A stretch of 7,890 nt of DNA from Methylocystaceae bacterium (lineage in GTDB: Bacteria > Pseudomonadota > Alphaproteobacteria > Rhizobiales > Beijerinckiaceae). The translations under genes and the position numbers were made by a program. The first letter of the stretch is position 1; the number at the start of each line of letters is the position of its first letter. Below, piece after piece: positions 1 through 6,066 of the stretch. The stretch lies in assembly GCA_003105285.1 (NCBI GenBank), contig PQAN01000208.1, positions 31,056 to 38,945 of the forward strand. Direction: 5' to 3'. The notes below the pieces were generated by a model that worked only from the letters and a program-made list of their open reading frames with translations, ran no database searches and had not been told where the DNA came from.

Positions 1-1563
1 GCGTTCCACCACTCGGGTCGGATCGCGTTCAAGACCGACAATGGCCTTCTGTCTTTCGACCTCGCCGGGCATCACATTCCCTATCAGGGCTTTCCCAATC
101 AGCCGATGGATATGACGCTCAACAATTCGATTCAGGGCGGCGTGCGCTATCAGGGAGTCTTCGACTGGGGCAATCTCGATGTGCGCGGCTATTATCAGCG
201 CACCAATCACGAGATGGACAATCTCCTGGAGCGCACGCGCGATTCGATGAGCCACATGCTCATGAAGGACGTCGGCGTCGACTTCGGATACCGGCTGAAG
301 GCCGAGATTCCTTTTGACGAGCGGCATTTGCTGCGTATCGGCAACGAATACCATCAGCATCGGCTCGAGGACTGGTATCCCGGGACCACTCCCTGGTATC
401 AGTTGCCTTACGATTTCATCGGCCTCCACGCCGGCCGGCGCGAGCGCGTCGGCACATATGCGGAGTTGCAGACGAACTGGAGCAACGAGTGGAGCACGTT
501 GCTCGGCGTCAGAAACGACGTCGTCTGGACGAACGCCGGAAGCGGCGTGCACGGATATTTCAACAATGCGAGAGATAGCCTGTATTCCAATGCTTTCGAC
601 GTTTCGAGCCGCGCTCGGACCGACGTCAATTTCGACGCGACGGCGTCCGTGCGCTACGCGCCGACGAATTGGAGCGCATACGAGCTGGGCTTCTCCCGCA
701 AAACTCGCTCGCCCAATCTCTACGAGCGATACGCCTGGTGGGATCACAACAGCATGATCACGTGGTTCGGCGACGGCAACAGCTACGCCGGCAATCTCGA
801 TTTGAAGCCCGAGGTCGCCTATCAGTTCGGTTTCAACGCCGAATGGCGCGACCCGGATGGAGACGACTGGTTCGTCCGCGTGGCGCCCTACTTCACCCAC
901 ATCGATCAATTCATCTGGGGGCGCGCGGAAACTGTAGGTTTCACCGGCTTCAGAGGCCTGCAATTCGTCAACGCCAATTACGCGCAACTATATGGCGTCG
1001 ACCTCAGCGGCCGTTACGCCTTCCTCAAAGGAACGCCGCTCGGCGACTTCGCCTTGCGCGGCTCGTTCAACTTCGTGCGCGGAACATATAATGACGACGC
1101 TCACGGGAGGCCGTGCCTCGTCGCCCCTATCTACGGCGGCGCGTTGTGCAACAGCCCAACGAGCGTGGGCTGGCCGCTCGCCGGTCTGGTGGGGCCGACC
1201 AGCGGCAGCCTCTATCACATCATGCCGCTCAACGGCCGCATCGCGCTCGAGCACGTCTTCGGCAATTTCACGAGCGCGCTCGAACTGCAATTGGTCGACA
1301 AGAAGAGCTATGTGTCGGTGAATCACGGTGAACCGCAGACGCCAGGCTACGCCCTGCTCAATCTGCGCGCCGGCTACAAGTTCGGGAATTTCCGCATCGA
1401 CGCCGGAATCGACAACATCTTCGACAAGCTCTATTACCCGCCGCTCGGCGGCGTCGCGCTGGACGAAGCCTATCGGCCGATGGTCTATCCCAATCCGGTC
1501 GTCAAGCGGCTGATTCCCGGCATGGGGCGCTCTGCCTGGGTGGGCGCCAGCGTCGAATTCTGA
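1..1563 (+). CDS. TonB-dependent outer-membrane receptor, C-terminal part (5' end outside window)
   Basis: The reading frame is open from the first base and gives 520 residues, so the N-terminal plug domain and signal peptide lie upstream. What remains is a transmembrane beta-barrel: alternating aromatic and polar strands, the receptor signature NLDLKPE at about residue 265, a late NIFDKLYYPP segment typical of the last barrel strands, and a terminal Phe (GASVEF), as expected of an outer-membrane protein inserted by the BAM machinery. The motif RSPNLYERYAWW (about residue 236) resembles, from memory, the OprC/NosA copper-receptor group, so copper is a possible substrate, but siderophore or another metal complex cannot be excluded. 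Proteins of this class import scarce ligands using TonB-ExbBD energy. A short CLVAPIYGGALC segment, apparently in an extracellular loop, carries two cysteines that might pair. Family call is firm; substrate is not. Confidence 0.93.
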   Translation, partial: AFHHSGRIAFKTDNGLLSFDLAGHHIPYQGFPNQPMDMTLNNSIQGGVRYQGVFDWGNLDVRGYYQRTNHEMDNLLERTRDSMSHMLMKDVGVDFGYRLKAEIPFDERHLLRIGNEYHQHRLEDWYPGTTPWYQLPYDFIGLHAGRRERVGTYAELQTNWSNEWSTLLGVRNDVVWTNAGSGVHGYFNNARDSLYSNAFDVSSRARTDVNFDATASVRYAPTNWSAYELGFSRKTRSPNLYERYAWWDHNSMITWFGDGNSYAGNLDLKPEVAYQFGFNAEWRDPDGDDWFVRVAPYFTHIDQFIWGRAETVGFTGFRGLQFVNANYAQLYGVDLSGRYAFLKGTPLGDFALRGSFNFVRGTYNDDAHGRPCLVAPIYGGALCNSPTSVGWPLAGLVGPTSGSLYHIMPLNGRIALEHVFGNFTSALELQLVDKKSYVSVNHGEPQTPGYALLNLRAGYKFGNFRIDAGIDNIFDKLYYPPLGGVALDEAYRPMVYPNPVVKRLIPGMGRSAWVGASVEF

Positions 1564-1585
1564 CGCGCGGCTTCCCTGTCTCCCG

Positions 1586-1609
1586 GTTCGGCGGCGCGGG
1601 CCGCCGAAC
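1586..1609 (+). terminator. Candidate terminator hairpin after the TonB receptor gene
   Basis: A perfect 10-bp inverted repeat, GTTCGGCGGC / GCCGCCGAAC, with a 4-base loop lies 22 bases after the receptor stop codon. The stem is very GC-rich and placed where transcription should end. No T-tract follows, so intrinsic termination is plausible but not certain. Confidence 0.5.
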
Positions 1610-1871
1610 TCCAAGAAATGAAAGCCCTGAAGGGAAAGAAGAGTCCGCTGGTCGGAAGGTTACGTGCGTTTCACGGGGAGTTTCTCAAACCTCGCAGCTT
1701 TTGGCGAAATGGCGAATCCAAAACGCAAAGCGGCGAGGACTGCCTCGATTGTCCCGAGGCCGCAGCTTGTTGACCCCGCCGCCCCACAAACGCCGTCGGA
1801 CTGGCGCTCGCATCCCCTCGACCATCGAGTCTGGATCAATTTGCCGCATCTTTCGCTCCTCGATCGAGGCT
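1610..1871. other. Gene-free stretch
   Basis: Two short overlapping open frames run through here (starting near 1664 and 1701), but neither has a good ribosome binding site, recognisable motif or plausible composition. I see no RNA gene, no strong hairpin and no repeat. The stretch ends in the AT-rich promoter region of the DUF983 gene. Confidence 0.5.
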
Positions 1872-1903
1872 ATATTAGAATTATATATATTAGCAATATC
1901 TAA
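1872..1903 (+). promoter_or_regulatory. Tandem AT-rich operator-like boxes upstream of the DUF983 gene
   Basis: Two copies of ATATTAG-N7-TAA (the complement of TTA-N7-CTAATAT) start 15 bases apart. The copy at 1887-1903 is exact (ATATTAGCAATATCTAA, with TTAG/CTAA arms around 6 bases). The copy at 1872-1888 ends in TAT instead of TAA. The same motif lies between the ArsR-type repressor gene and sqr, and upstream of the Spy-like gene, so these are likely sites for that repressor. The AT-rich block is also the most promoter-like sequence ahead of the gene, 49 bases before its start codon, so a bound repressor would be expected to block transcription. Operator identity is inferred. Confidence 0.55.
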
Positions 1904-1952
1904 GTTTACGTGACGTTTGGGCGAGCCGTGCCCGAGCCAGGAGGAGTTCCAA

Positions 1953-2366
1953 ATGACGAATACGCAAATGGCCGCGCGCCGCGCGCCGAATATAGACTGC
2001 TGTGAGCCGTCCAGGGTTTCGCCATATGTCGCCGGACTTGTCGGGACTTGCCCGCGTTGCGGGAAGGGGCGGCTGTTTTCTGGCTTGCTCAGGCTCGCGC
2101 CGTCTTGCAGCGAATGCGGCCAGGACTATTCCTTTGCCGACACCGGCGACGGACCGGCGATTTTCGTGATGACGATCGCCGGTTTCATCGTCTGTGGCGC
2201 CGCCCTTTGGGCGGAGGTGGTCTATCAGCCGCCCTATTGGGCGCACGCCCTCATCTTCCTGCCGTTGTCGGCGTTGGTGTGTATCGGCCTGCTGCGGCCA
2301 ACCAAGGGCCTTCTCATCACCCTGCAATATTTCCACAAGGCGGAAGAAGGTCGCCGCGCCAGCTAG
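1953..2366 (+). CDS. DUF983 family membrane protein with zinc ribbon
   Basis: This 137-residue protein matches the DUF983 family in order and content: a treble-clef-like zinc ribbon made of CPRCG (33-37) and CSECG (52-56), then DYSFADTGDGPA (58-69), two hydrophobic segments (about 70-90 and 97-115) and the ending LLRPTKGLLITLQYFHKA. The function of the family is unknown; in alphaproteobacteria members are often found near cytochrome oxidase assembly genes, which are absent here. I chose the ATG at 1953 because AGGAGG (1939-1944) lies 8 bases upstream; an in-frame ATG at 1917 has no such site. The gene stands alone behind tandem operator-like boxes shared with the sulfide genes, which suggests sulfide- or persulfide-dependent expression. 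Its TAG stop codon is the first triplet of a dispersed repeat. Two extra cysteines (C16, C17) precede the ribbon. Confidence 0.9.
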   Translation: MTNTQMAARRAPNIDCCEPSRVSPYVAGLVGTCPRCGKGRLFSGLLRLAPSCSECGQDYSFADTGDGPAIFVMTIAGFIVCGAALWAEVVYQPPYWAHALIFLPLSALVCIGLLRPTKGLLITLQYFHKAEEGRRAS

Positions 2367-2469
2367 AGCATTTCCGGCCGAAGTGGATACCGGTTCGGCG
2401 TCGCAAACGCGTCGAAACGAGAGGCTGGAGTCTTTTCCGTGTTTCAACGAAACACGGAAAAGACTCCAG
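2364..2469 (+). repeat. Dispersed intergenic repeat, copy 1, ending in a long perfect hairpin
   Basis: About 106 bases starting TAGAGCATTTCCGG and containing GAAGTGGATACCGGTTCGG, followed by a perfect 21-bp inverted repeat (arms 2425-2445 and 2449-2469, loop AAC). A second copy in opposite orientation lies at 6494-6599. Repeats of this kind are scattered between genes in many Hyphomicrobiales genomes. The hairpin lies about 60 bases after the DUF983 stop codon and could also end or stabilise that transcript. Confidence 0.85.
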
Positions 2470-2795
2470 AGTGCGTCGAAGCTGCTGGAGTGGGCGCGTC
2501 GCCGAGCCCATCGGCCAACAGGGCGGTGAGCCACGCAGAAGTGATATCTCGGCTATCCACCGGCCGTTCGACCCGCTCGTCGCCGACGACTGGCGGATCG
2601 AGCACGACCGTTCGCCCTGTGCTCGAAGGATTCATCGAGACTTTCGGTCAATCCATTGCGATACCGCATCGCGGCCTTTCGATGGTCATAGCGCCCCTTG
2701 AAACTGGCCGAACGTCGCGCGCTCGAGAGCGCCGAACCTTCGATCCCGCTCCAAAGGACGCCAGATCCCGGCCTGACCCGCGCCGTAACGGCGAA
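2470..2795. other. Gene-poor stretch, possible short gene relic on the minus strand
   Basis: No convincing gene. A minus-strand open frame from 2635 reads into the neighbouring repeat hairpin and stops there at 2444. Its part outside the repeat contains DITSAWLTALLADGLGD, which faintly resembles the start of some phosphotransferase-like proteins. It has no good ribosome binding site and may be a truncated relic or chance. The long open frames overlapping the Spy-like gene in other frames are shadows. Confidence 0.35.
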
Positions 2796-3467
2796 TCACA
2801 TTTTGCCCATGCTCATCCCGAACCCCATCAGGCCGGTCATGGTCTCTTCTGCTGTCTTCTTCTGTTCGTCGGTCAAGACGCCGAACAGCGGCTCCGCTGC
2901 GGATTTGATCGCGCGGACGGACTCGAGATGCGCCGTCATGTTGCGCTCCATCAAACCGAGCTGCTGGAGTATTCCGCTCGGCTTCTCTTTGCCGCTTTCT
3001 TCCTTCAGCGACGCGCAATAACGAGCTACCTTCTGTCCAGATGTGCGGACGGCGTCCGCAAAACTGTTCCATTGCGGCGTCTGCGCTTCGGTCACCTTCA
3101 ATTCCGCCTTCAGATAAGCGAGACGTCCTTCGATGCGCTCGCTGGTTCGGCACATCATATGTCCCATCGTCATGCCGCCGCCATGTCCGCTTGCGCCATG
3201 ACCCATGCCATCGGACTCGGACCCCGACATGCCGCCGCCCATTGCGCCGTGGCCGCCATGGCCCATGCCGCCATGGCCCATCGACATGCCGCCGTGATCC
3301 TGTCCATGGTCCATCGCGCCGTGCTCCATCCCATGACCCATTCCGGCCGGTCCAGAACCGGCCGAGGTGCCAGGACTCTGTTGAGCCATGGCCGCGCCCT
3401 GGCCCCAGACCATGAAGCCGACGGCTGCGGCGGCCATCAACCACTCCCGCTTCAAACTCTTCGTCAT
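2796..3467 (-). CDS. Periplasmic Spy/CpxP-like (LTXXQ) protein with Met/His/Gly-rich segment
   Basis: This 223-residue protein starts with a signal peptide (KREW, hydrophobic AAAAVGFMVWG, likely cleavage after AMA at 28), so it acts in the periplasm. Residues 41-105 form a low-complexity segment of MGHG-type units with about ten His and a dozen Met, a composition suited to binding copper or other soft metals. The remainder (about 106-215) is helical and charged, with LTXXQ-type motifs: a degenerate LKVTEAQTPQW (123-133) and a clear LTDEQ (198-202). This places it in the Spy/CpxP/CnrX-like group of envelope-stress and metal-resistance proteins. Two cysteines (C106, C151) flank the first helices. 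The start at 3467 is preceded by a purine-rich AAGGGG. An operator-like box lies about 200 bases upstream. Metal binding is inferred from composition; a general chaperone role is the alternative. Confidence 0.85.
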   Translation of the reverse strand: MTKSLKREWLMAAAAVGFMVWGQGAAMAQQSPGTSAGSGPAGMGHGMEHGAMDHGQDHGGMSMGHGGMGHGGHGAMGGGMSGSESDGMGHGASGHGGGMTMGHMMCRTSERIEGRLAYLKAELKVTEAQTPQWNSFADAVRTSGQKVARYCASLKEESGKEKPSGILQQLGLMERNMTAHLESVRAIKSAAEPLFGVLTDEQKKTAEETMTGLMGFGMSMGKM

Positions 3468-3667
3468 TGTCGCGATCCCCTTGACTTATGTCGTTCACGC
3501 GTTTCGATCTGCGCGGATGCTCGACCTCACCGTCAACTCCGCCAACACGCCGGGTTCTCTTGCATGAGATTTCGACAAATGAAGCCGGCGTTTCGCCTCG
3601 AATTGTCGAACGGCCCGATGGTCCGGGCGCGACCGACACGCACCCTCTTGTCTTATATAATGCTAAT
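3468..3667 (-). other. Probable long leader/promoter region of the Spy-like gene
   Basis: About 200 bases separate the Spy-like start codon from the AT-rich block at 3652-3684. I find no supported gene here; a plus-strand frame from 3488 crosses the promoter and is not protein-like. The arms TTCGACAA (3571-3578) and TTGTCGAA (3603-3610) could pair across 24 bases and form a hairpin in a transcript starting near the AT-rich block. Its significance is unknown. Confidence 0.4.
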
Positions 3668-3684
3668 TTACTATTATCTAATAT
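3668..3684 (-). promoter_or_regulatory. AT-rich operator-like box upstream of the Spy-like gene
   Basis: The plus strand reads TTA-CTATTAT-CTAATAT, an exact match to the TTA-N7-CTAATAT pattern of the site between the ArsR-type repressor gene and sqr. It lies in a 36-base AT-rich island (3652-3687) bounded by CTTATAT and ATATAAG, in a region otherwise rich in G and C. The only supported gene it could control is the Spy-like gene to its left. Assignment to the local repressor is inferred from motif sharing. Confidence 0.55.
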
Positions 3685-3925
3685 AAGTGCAACCGCCGAA
3701 CGTCCGAGTGTGGCAAAACGCCCCAGGATCTGCGAAGCATTCCCCATCCCATCCCGAGATCGTCACGGCCGCCGCCGATAGCGGCGGAACCATCGCTCGA
3801 GAAGGAGAGGCCGTCGTTCCCGACATGGCCGATCAGGCGCCGGCAGCCACGCCGCCTCATATTCCGCCGAACTCGCCGTTAAGAACCGGGCCGAAAATTT
3901 GCTCTCCGGCCCTGTTTGCCAGAGC
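3685..3925. other. Gene-free stretch
   Basis: A plus-strand frame from 3687 (with an internal ATG at 3826) runs through here, but it continues through the palindromic repeat and across the 3' end of the repressor gene and shows no protein family features. I treat it as non-coding. No RNA gene is recognisable. Confidence 0.5.
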
Positions 3926-4036
3926 GTCATTCCCGACGCTCGCGAAGCGAGTGATCGGGAATCCAGAGCCACGGGCGGAGTTTCTGGTTGTTGCCCCTAG
4001 ATTCCCAGTCAGGCCTTCGGCCCTGCCGGGAATGAC
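3926..4036. repeat. Extragenic double-hairpin repeat (REP/MITE-like)
   Basis: A 111-base element bounded by perfect 10-bp inverted ends, GTCATTCCCG and CGGGAATGAC. Inside are two hairpins: TCCCGACGCTCGC-GAA-GCGAGTGATCGGGA (about 3931-3960), and the pair ATTCCCAGTCAGGCC / GGCCCTGCCGGGAAT around a TTC loop (about 4001-4032). GTCATTCCCG-type palindromes of this form are common between genes in alphaproteobacteria. It lies 33 bases past the stop of the repressor gene and may act as its transcription end. No transposase is encoded. Confidence 0.75.
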
Positions 4037-4069
4037 AATGGCGAGGGCTCCGAGTGTTCGTCCGGACTC

Positions 4070-4507
4070 TCAAGGTCGCGGGCGTCGAGATCTTGCCGAG
4101 CGCTTCGGTCTCGCCTCGAGCGTCGCGGAAATATGTTTCCGTCCGCCCTTCTTCGTCGGAATGGCCCTTACGGGCGTCTTCCGCGCCCCGTTTTCTTTCA
4201 CCGGCCTGCAGTCTTGCGCACAGTAGAGCTCGTAGAGCAGGCCGATGACGCGCGAGACGTCGGCGTTTCCGAGGGAGTAGAAAATCGTCTGCGACTCGCG
4301 CCTCGTCTTCACGAGGCCGTCCTCACGCAGACGGGCGAGATGCTGAGACAACGAAGATTGGCTCAACTGAAGCGCCTGCTGAATGGCGGAGACCGACAGT
4401 TCGCCCTTGTGCAATTCGCACAAGATCATCAGGCGGTGGCGATTGGCTAACGCCTTCAGAAAACTTTCGGCCTGTGCGGCTTTAGGCGCGAGTTCCTGCA
4501 AGTCCAT
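4070..4507 (-). CDS. bigR: ArsR-family repressor of the BigR/SqrR (persulfide-sensing) type
   Basis: A winged-helix ArsR/SmtB-type repressor of 145 residues. The core (about 10-96) reads AESFLKALANRHRLMILC, then the recognition region QALQLSQSSLSQHLARLREDGLV (43-66, given here from its ends) and the wing RRESQTIFYSL (69-79). C30 and C96 are 66 residues apart, the same spacing as the sensing pairs of BigR (Cys42/Cys108) and SqrR (Cys41/Cys107), which form a disulfide or sulfur bridge with persulfides and release DNA. A third cysteine (C100) follows. The frame extends upstream to 4615, but I place the start at 4507: it matches family N-termini and leaves the AT-rich operator in the intergenic region. 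The ribosome binding site is weak there. After residue 100 comes an unusual tail of about 45 residues with 16 Lys/Arg, absent from typical members. It is divergent from sqr, its likely target. Confidence 0.88.
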   Translation of the reverse strand: MDLQELAPKAAQAESFLKALANRHRLMILCELHKGELSVSAIQQALQLSQSSLSQHLARLREDGLVKTRRESQTIFYSLGNADVSRVIGLLYELYCAQDCRPVKENGARKTPVRAIPTKKGGRKHISATLEARPKRSARSRRPRP

Positions 4508-4517
4508 TTCAATTAAT

Positions 4518-4534
4518 TTATATATTTCTAATAT
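4518..4534. promoter_or_regulatory. Operator-like box between the repressor gene and sqr
   Basis: TTATATATTTCTAATAT fits TTA-N7-CTAATAT exactly and is part of an AT-rich run (about 4508-4537). It begins 11 bases upstream of the repressor start, so the repressor probably controls itself here, and likely sqr on the other strand. It is the reference copy for the other boxes in the window because it lies next to the repressor gene. BigR and SqrR are known to bind AT-rich imperfect palindromes at their own promoters and at sulfide genes. Confidence 0.65.
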
Positions 4535-4615
4535 ATGCGTCAAGCGGAAATGAATTGCGAGTCTCGCAGGCGCACCGTGTCGGCGCCGTCGAGGAGCGAC
4601 CGAAGCGCCAGACAA

Positions 4616-4630
4616 TGTGACTTAGTCACA
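4616..4630. promoter_or_regulatory. Perfect 15-bp palindrome in the sqr upstream region
   Basis: TGTGACTTAGTCACA has 7-base arms around one central T and ends 113 bases before the sqr start codon. It resembles a CRP/FNR-family half-site pair (TGTGA/TCACA), but the spacer is 5 bases instead of the usual 6 (CRP) or 4 (FNR-type). A GntR- or other dimeric regulator is equally possible. It suggests a second input on sqr besides the ArsR-type repressor. Confidence 0.45.
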
Positions 4631-4743
4631 GACTAGAGCTCCAGGTTGCGGGAATGTCGAGCCGACAAGGGCGCATCCGCGGCCATGCACCGACGAGAGC
4701 GCGAACTCAGAGGGCCGAGGGAGGCCGCGAAGGAGGAACGCAT

Positions 4744-6024
4744 ATGACGCATGTCGTGGTGCTGGGCGCAGGCGTAGGCGGCGTGGCGGCGGCAATAGAG
4801 ATAAGGGACGAGTTGAGCAAGCAGCATCAGGTCACGGTGATCTCGAAGCTCGAATCCTTTCAATTCACGCCCTCCAATCCATGGCTGGCGGTGAGCTGGC
4901 GCAAGCCGGAAGAGCTCACCGTGCCGCTCGGTCCGGTCTTCAAGAAAAAGGGGATCGCCTTCATCCCGGTGGGCGCGAAGCGTGTTCATCCGGAGGAAAA
5001 CCACGTCGAGCTCGAAGACGGCGAGAACGTCCATTACGACTATCTCGTGATCGCCACGGGGCCGCGTCTCGCCTTCGAAGAGGTGCCGGGCCTCGGTCCT
5101 CATGGCGGACACACCCATTCGATCTGCACCCTCGACCATGCGGTGACGGCGTCCAAGGCCTATGAGGAGTTCTGTAAGGACCCTGGCCCCATCGTCATCG
5201 GCGCGGCGCCCGGCGTGTCCTGCTTTGGGCCGGCTTATGAATTCGCCATGATCCTCGACACCGATCTGCGCCGTCGCAAGATCCGCGACAAGGTCCCGAT
5301 GACCTATGTGTCGTCCGAACCTTACGTCGGACATCTCGGGCTCGGCGGGGTCGGGGACACACGCGGCATGTTGGAGACCGCGTTCCGGGAGCGTCATATC
5401 AAATGGATCGTCAATGCCAAGACGACATCGATCGAGCCGAACCTGCTCAAATGCTCCGAACTCGACGACAATGGACAAGTGAAGAAAGAGCATGATGTGT
5501 CTTTCAAGTTCGCGATGGTCATGCCGGCGTTCAAGGGAGTGGACGCCACCATGGGGATCGAAGGCCTGGTCAACCCCCGCGGCTTCATCGTCATCGACAA
5601 GAACCAGCGCAATCCGAAATACCGCAATATTTTCGGCATCGGCGTCTGCGTCGCGATCCCGCCGGTGGAGGCGACGCCGGTCGCGACCGGCGTGCCGAAG
5701 ACCGGCTACATGATCGAATCGATGGTCACCGCGACGGCGCACAATATCTCGGCGCTGGTCGACGGTCGCGAGCCGACGGAGATGGGCACGTGGAACGCCG
5801 TCTGTCTCGCCGATTTCGGCGACAAGGGCGTCGCATTCGTCGCCAGGCCGCAAATTCCGCCGAGGAACGTCAACTGGGCGAGCGAAGGCCGTTGGGTCCA
5901 TCTCGCCAAGATCGCCTTCGAGAAATACTTCATTCGCAAGGTGCGCATGGGACAGAGCGAGCCGGTCTATGAACGTTACATTATGAAGCTTCTCGGCGTC
6001 GAAAGGCTTCGGCGCGCCCTGTAG
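4744..6024 (+). CDS. sqr: Sulfide:quinone oxidoreductase
   Basis: A 426-residue FAD enzyme of the pyridine-nucleotide-disulfide oxidoreductase superfamily that oxidises sulfide to sulfane sulfur/polysulfide and reduces membrane quinone. The FAD Rossmann motif GAGVGG is at residues 8-13 and the second signature YDYLVIATGPRLAFE at 98-112. The three essential cysteines are present: C128 (HSICTLDH), C160 (GVSCFGPAYE) and C354 (NAVCLADFGD). From memory these line up with Cys128, Cys160 and Cys356 of the Acidithiobacillus ferrooxidans enzyme, which this protein resembles along its length. The C-terminal GRWVHLAKIAFEKYFIRKVRMG is the amphipathic membrane-anchoring part. The start at 4744 has AGGAGG (4731-4736) 7 bases upstream; the open frame extends further up to 4654 without such a site. 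It is divergent from the ArsR-type repressor and followed after 42 bases by a DUF2892 gene, probably in one operon. A close flavocytochrome-c-like relative is less likely. Confidence 0.95.
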   Translation: MTHVVVLGAGVGGVAAAIEIRDELSKQHQVTVISKLESFQFTPSNPWLAVSWRKPEELTVPLGPVFKKKGIAFIPVGAKRVHPEENHVELEDGENVHYDYLVIATGPRLAFEEVPGLGPHGGHTHSICTLDHAVTASKAYEEFCKDPGPIVIGAAPGVSCFGPAYEFAMILDTDLRRRKIRDKVPMTYVSSEPYVGHLGLGGVGDTRGMLETAFRERHIKWIVNAKTTSIEPNLLKCSELDDNGQVKKEHDVSFKFAMVMPAFKGVDATMGIEGLVNPRGFIVIDKNQRNPKYRNIFGIGVCVAIPPVEATPVATGVPKTGYMIESMVTATAHNISALVDGREPTEMGTWNAVCLADFGDKGVAFVARPQIPPRNVNWASEGRWVHLAKIAFEKYFIRKVRMGQSEPVYERYIMKLLGVERLRRAL

Positions 6025-6066
6025 AGCTGGGTTCGGATTCACTTCAATTCGTAGGAGGGCATGAAA

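Noticed and set aside
988..1614. A 208-residue minus-strand frame over the TonB receptor
   Set aside because: It is antisense to a well-supported beta-barrel gene and shows no domain features.
3153..3347. CRISPR-like or tandem DNA repeat
   Set aside because: The repetition is irregular and follows the codons of the Met/His/Gly-rich segment; there are no constant repeats and unique spacers.
2439..3747. Long open frames on both strands across the Spy-like gene
   Set aside because: Their sequences are low-complexity images of the MGHG-type codons in other frames; the frame at 2796-3467 has a signal peptide and family motifs.
3687..4226. A 179-residue plus-strand frame between the Spy-like and repressor genes
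   Set aside because: It runs through the double-hairpin repeat and the 3' end of the repressor gene, has no close ribosome binding site and resembles no protein family.
4508..4615. Upstream extension of the repressor frame to an ATG at 4615
   Set aside because: The added 36 residues would be encoded by the AT-rich operator and resemble no family N-terminus; the start at 4507 fits BigR/SqrR length.
4616..4630. Reading the palindrome as a CRP or FNR site
   Set aside because: The spacer between TGTGA and TCACA is 5 bases, which fits neither protein's usual spacing.
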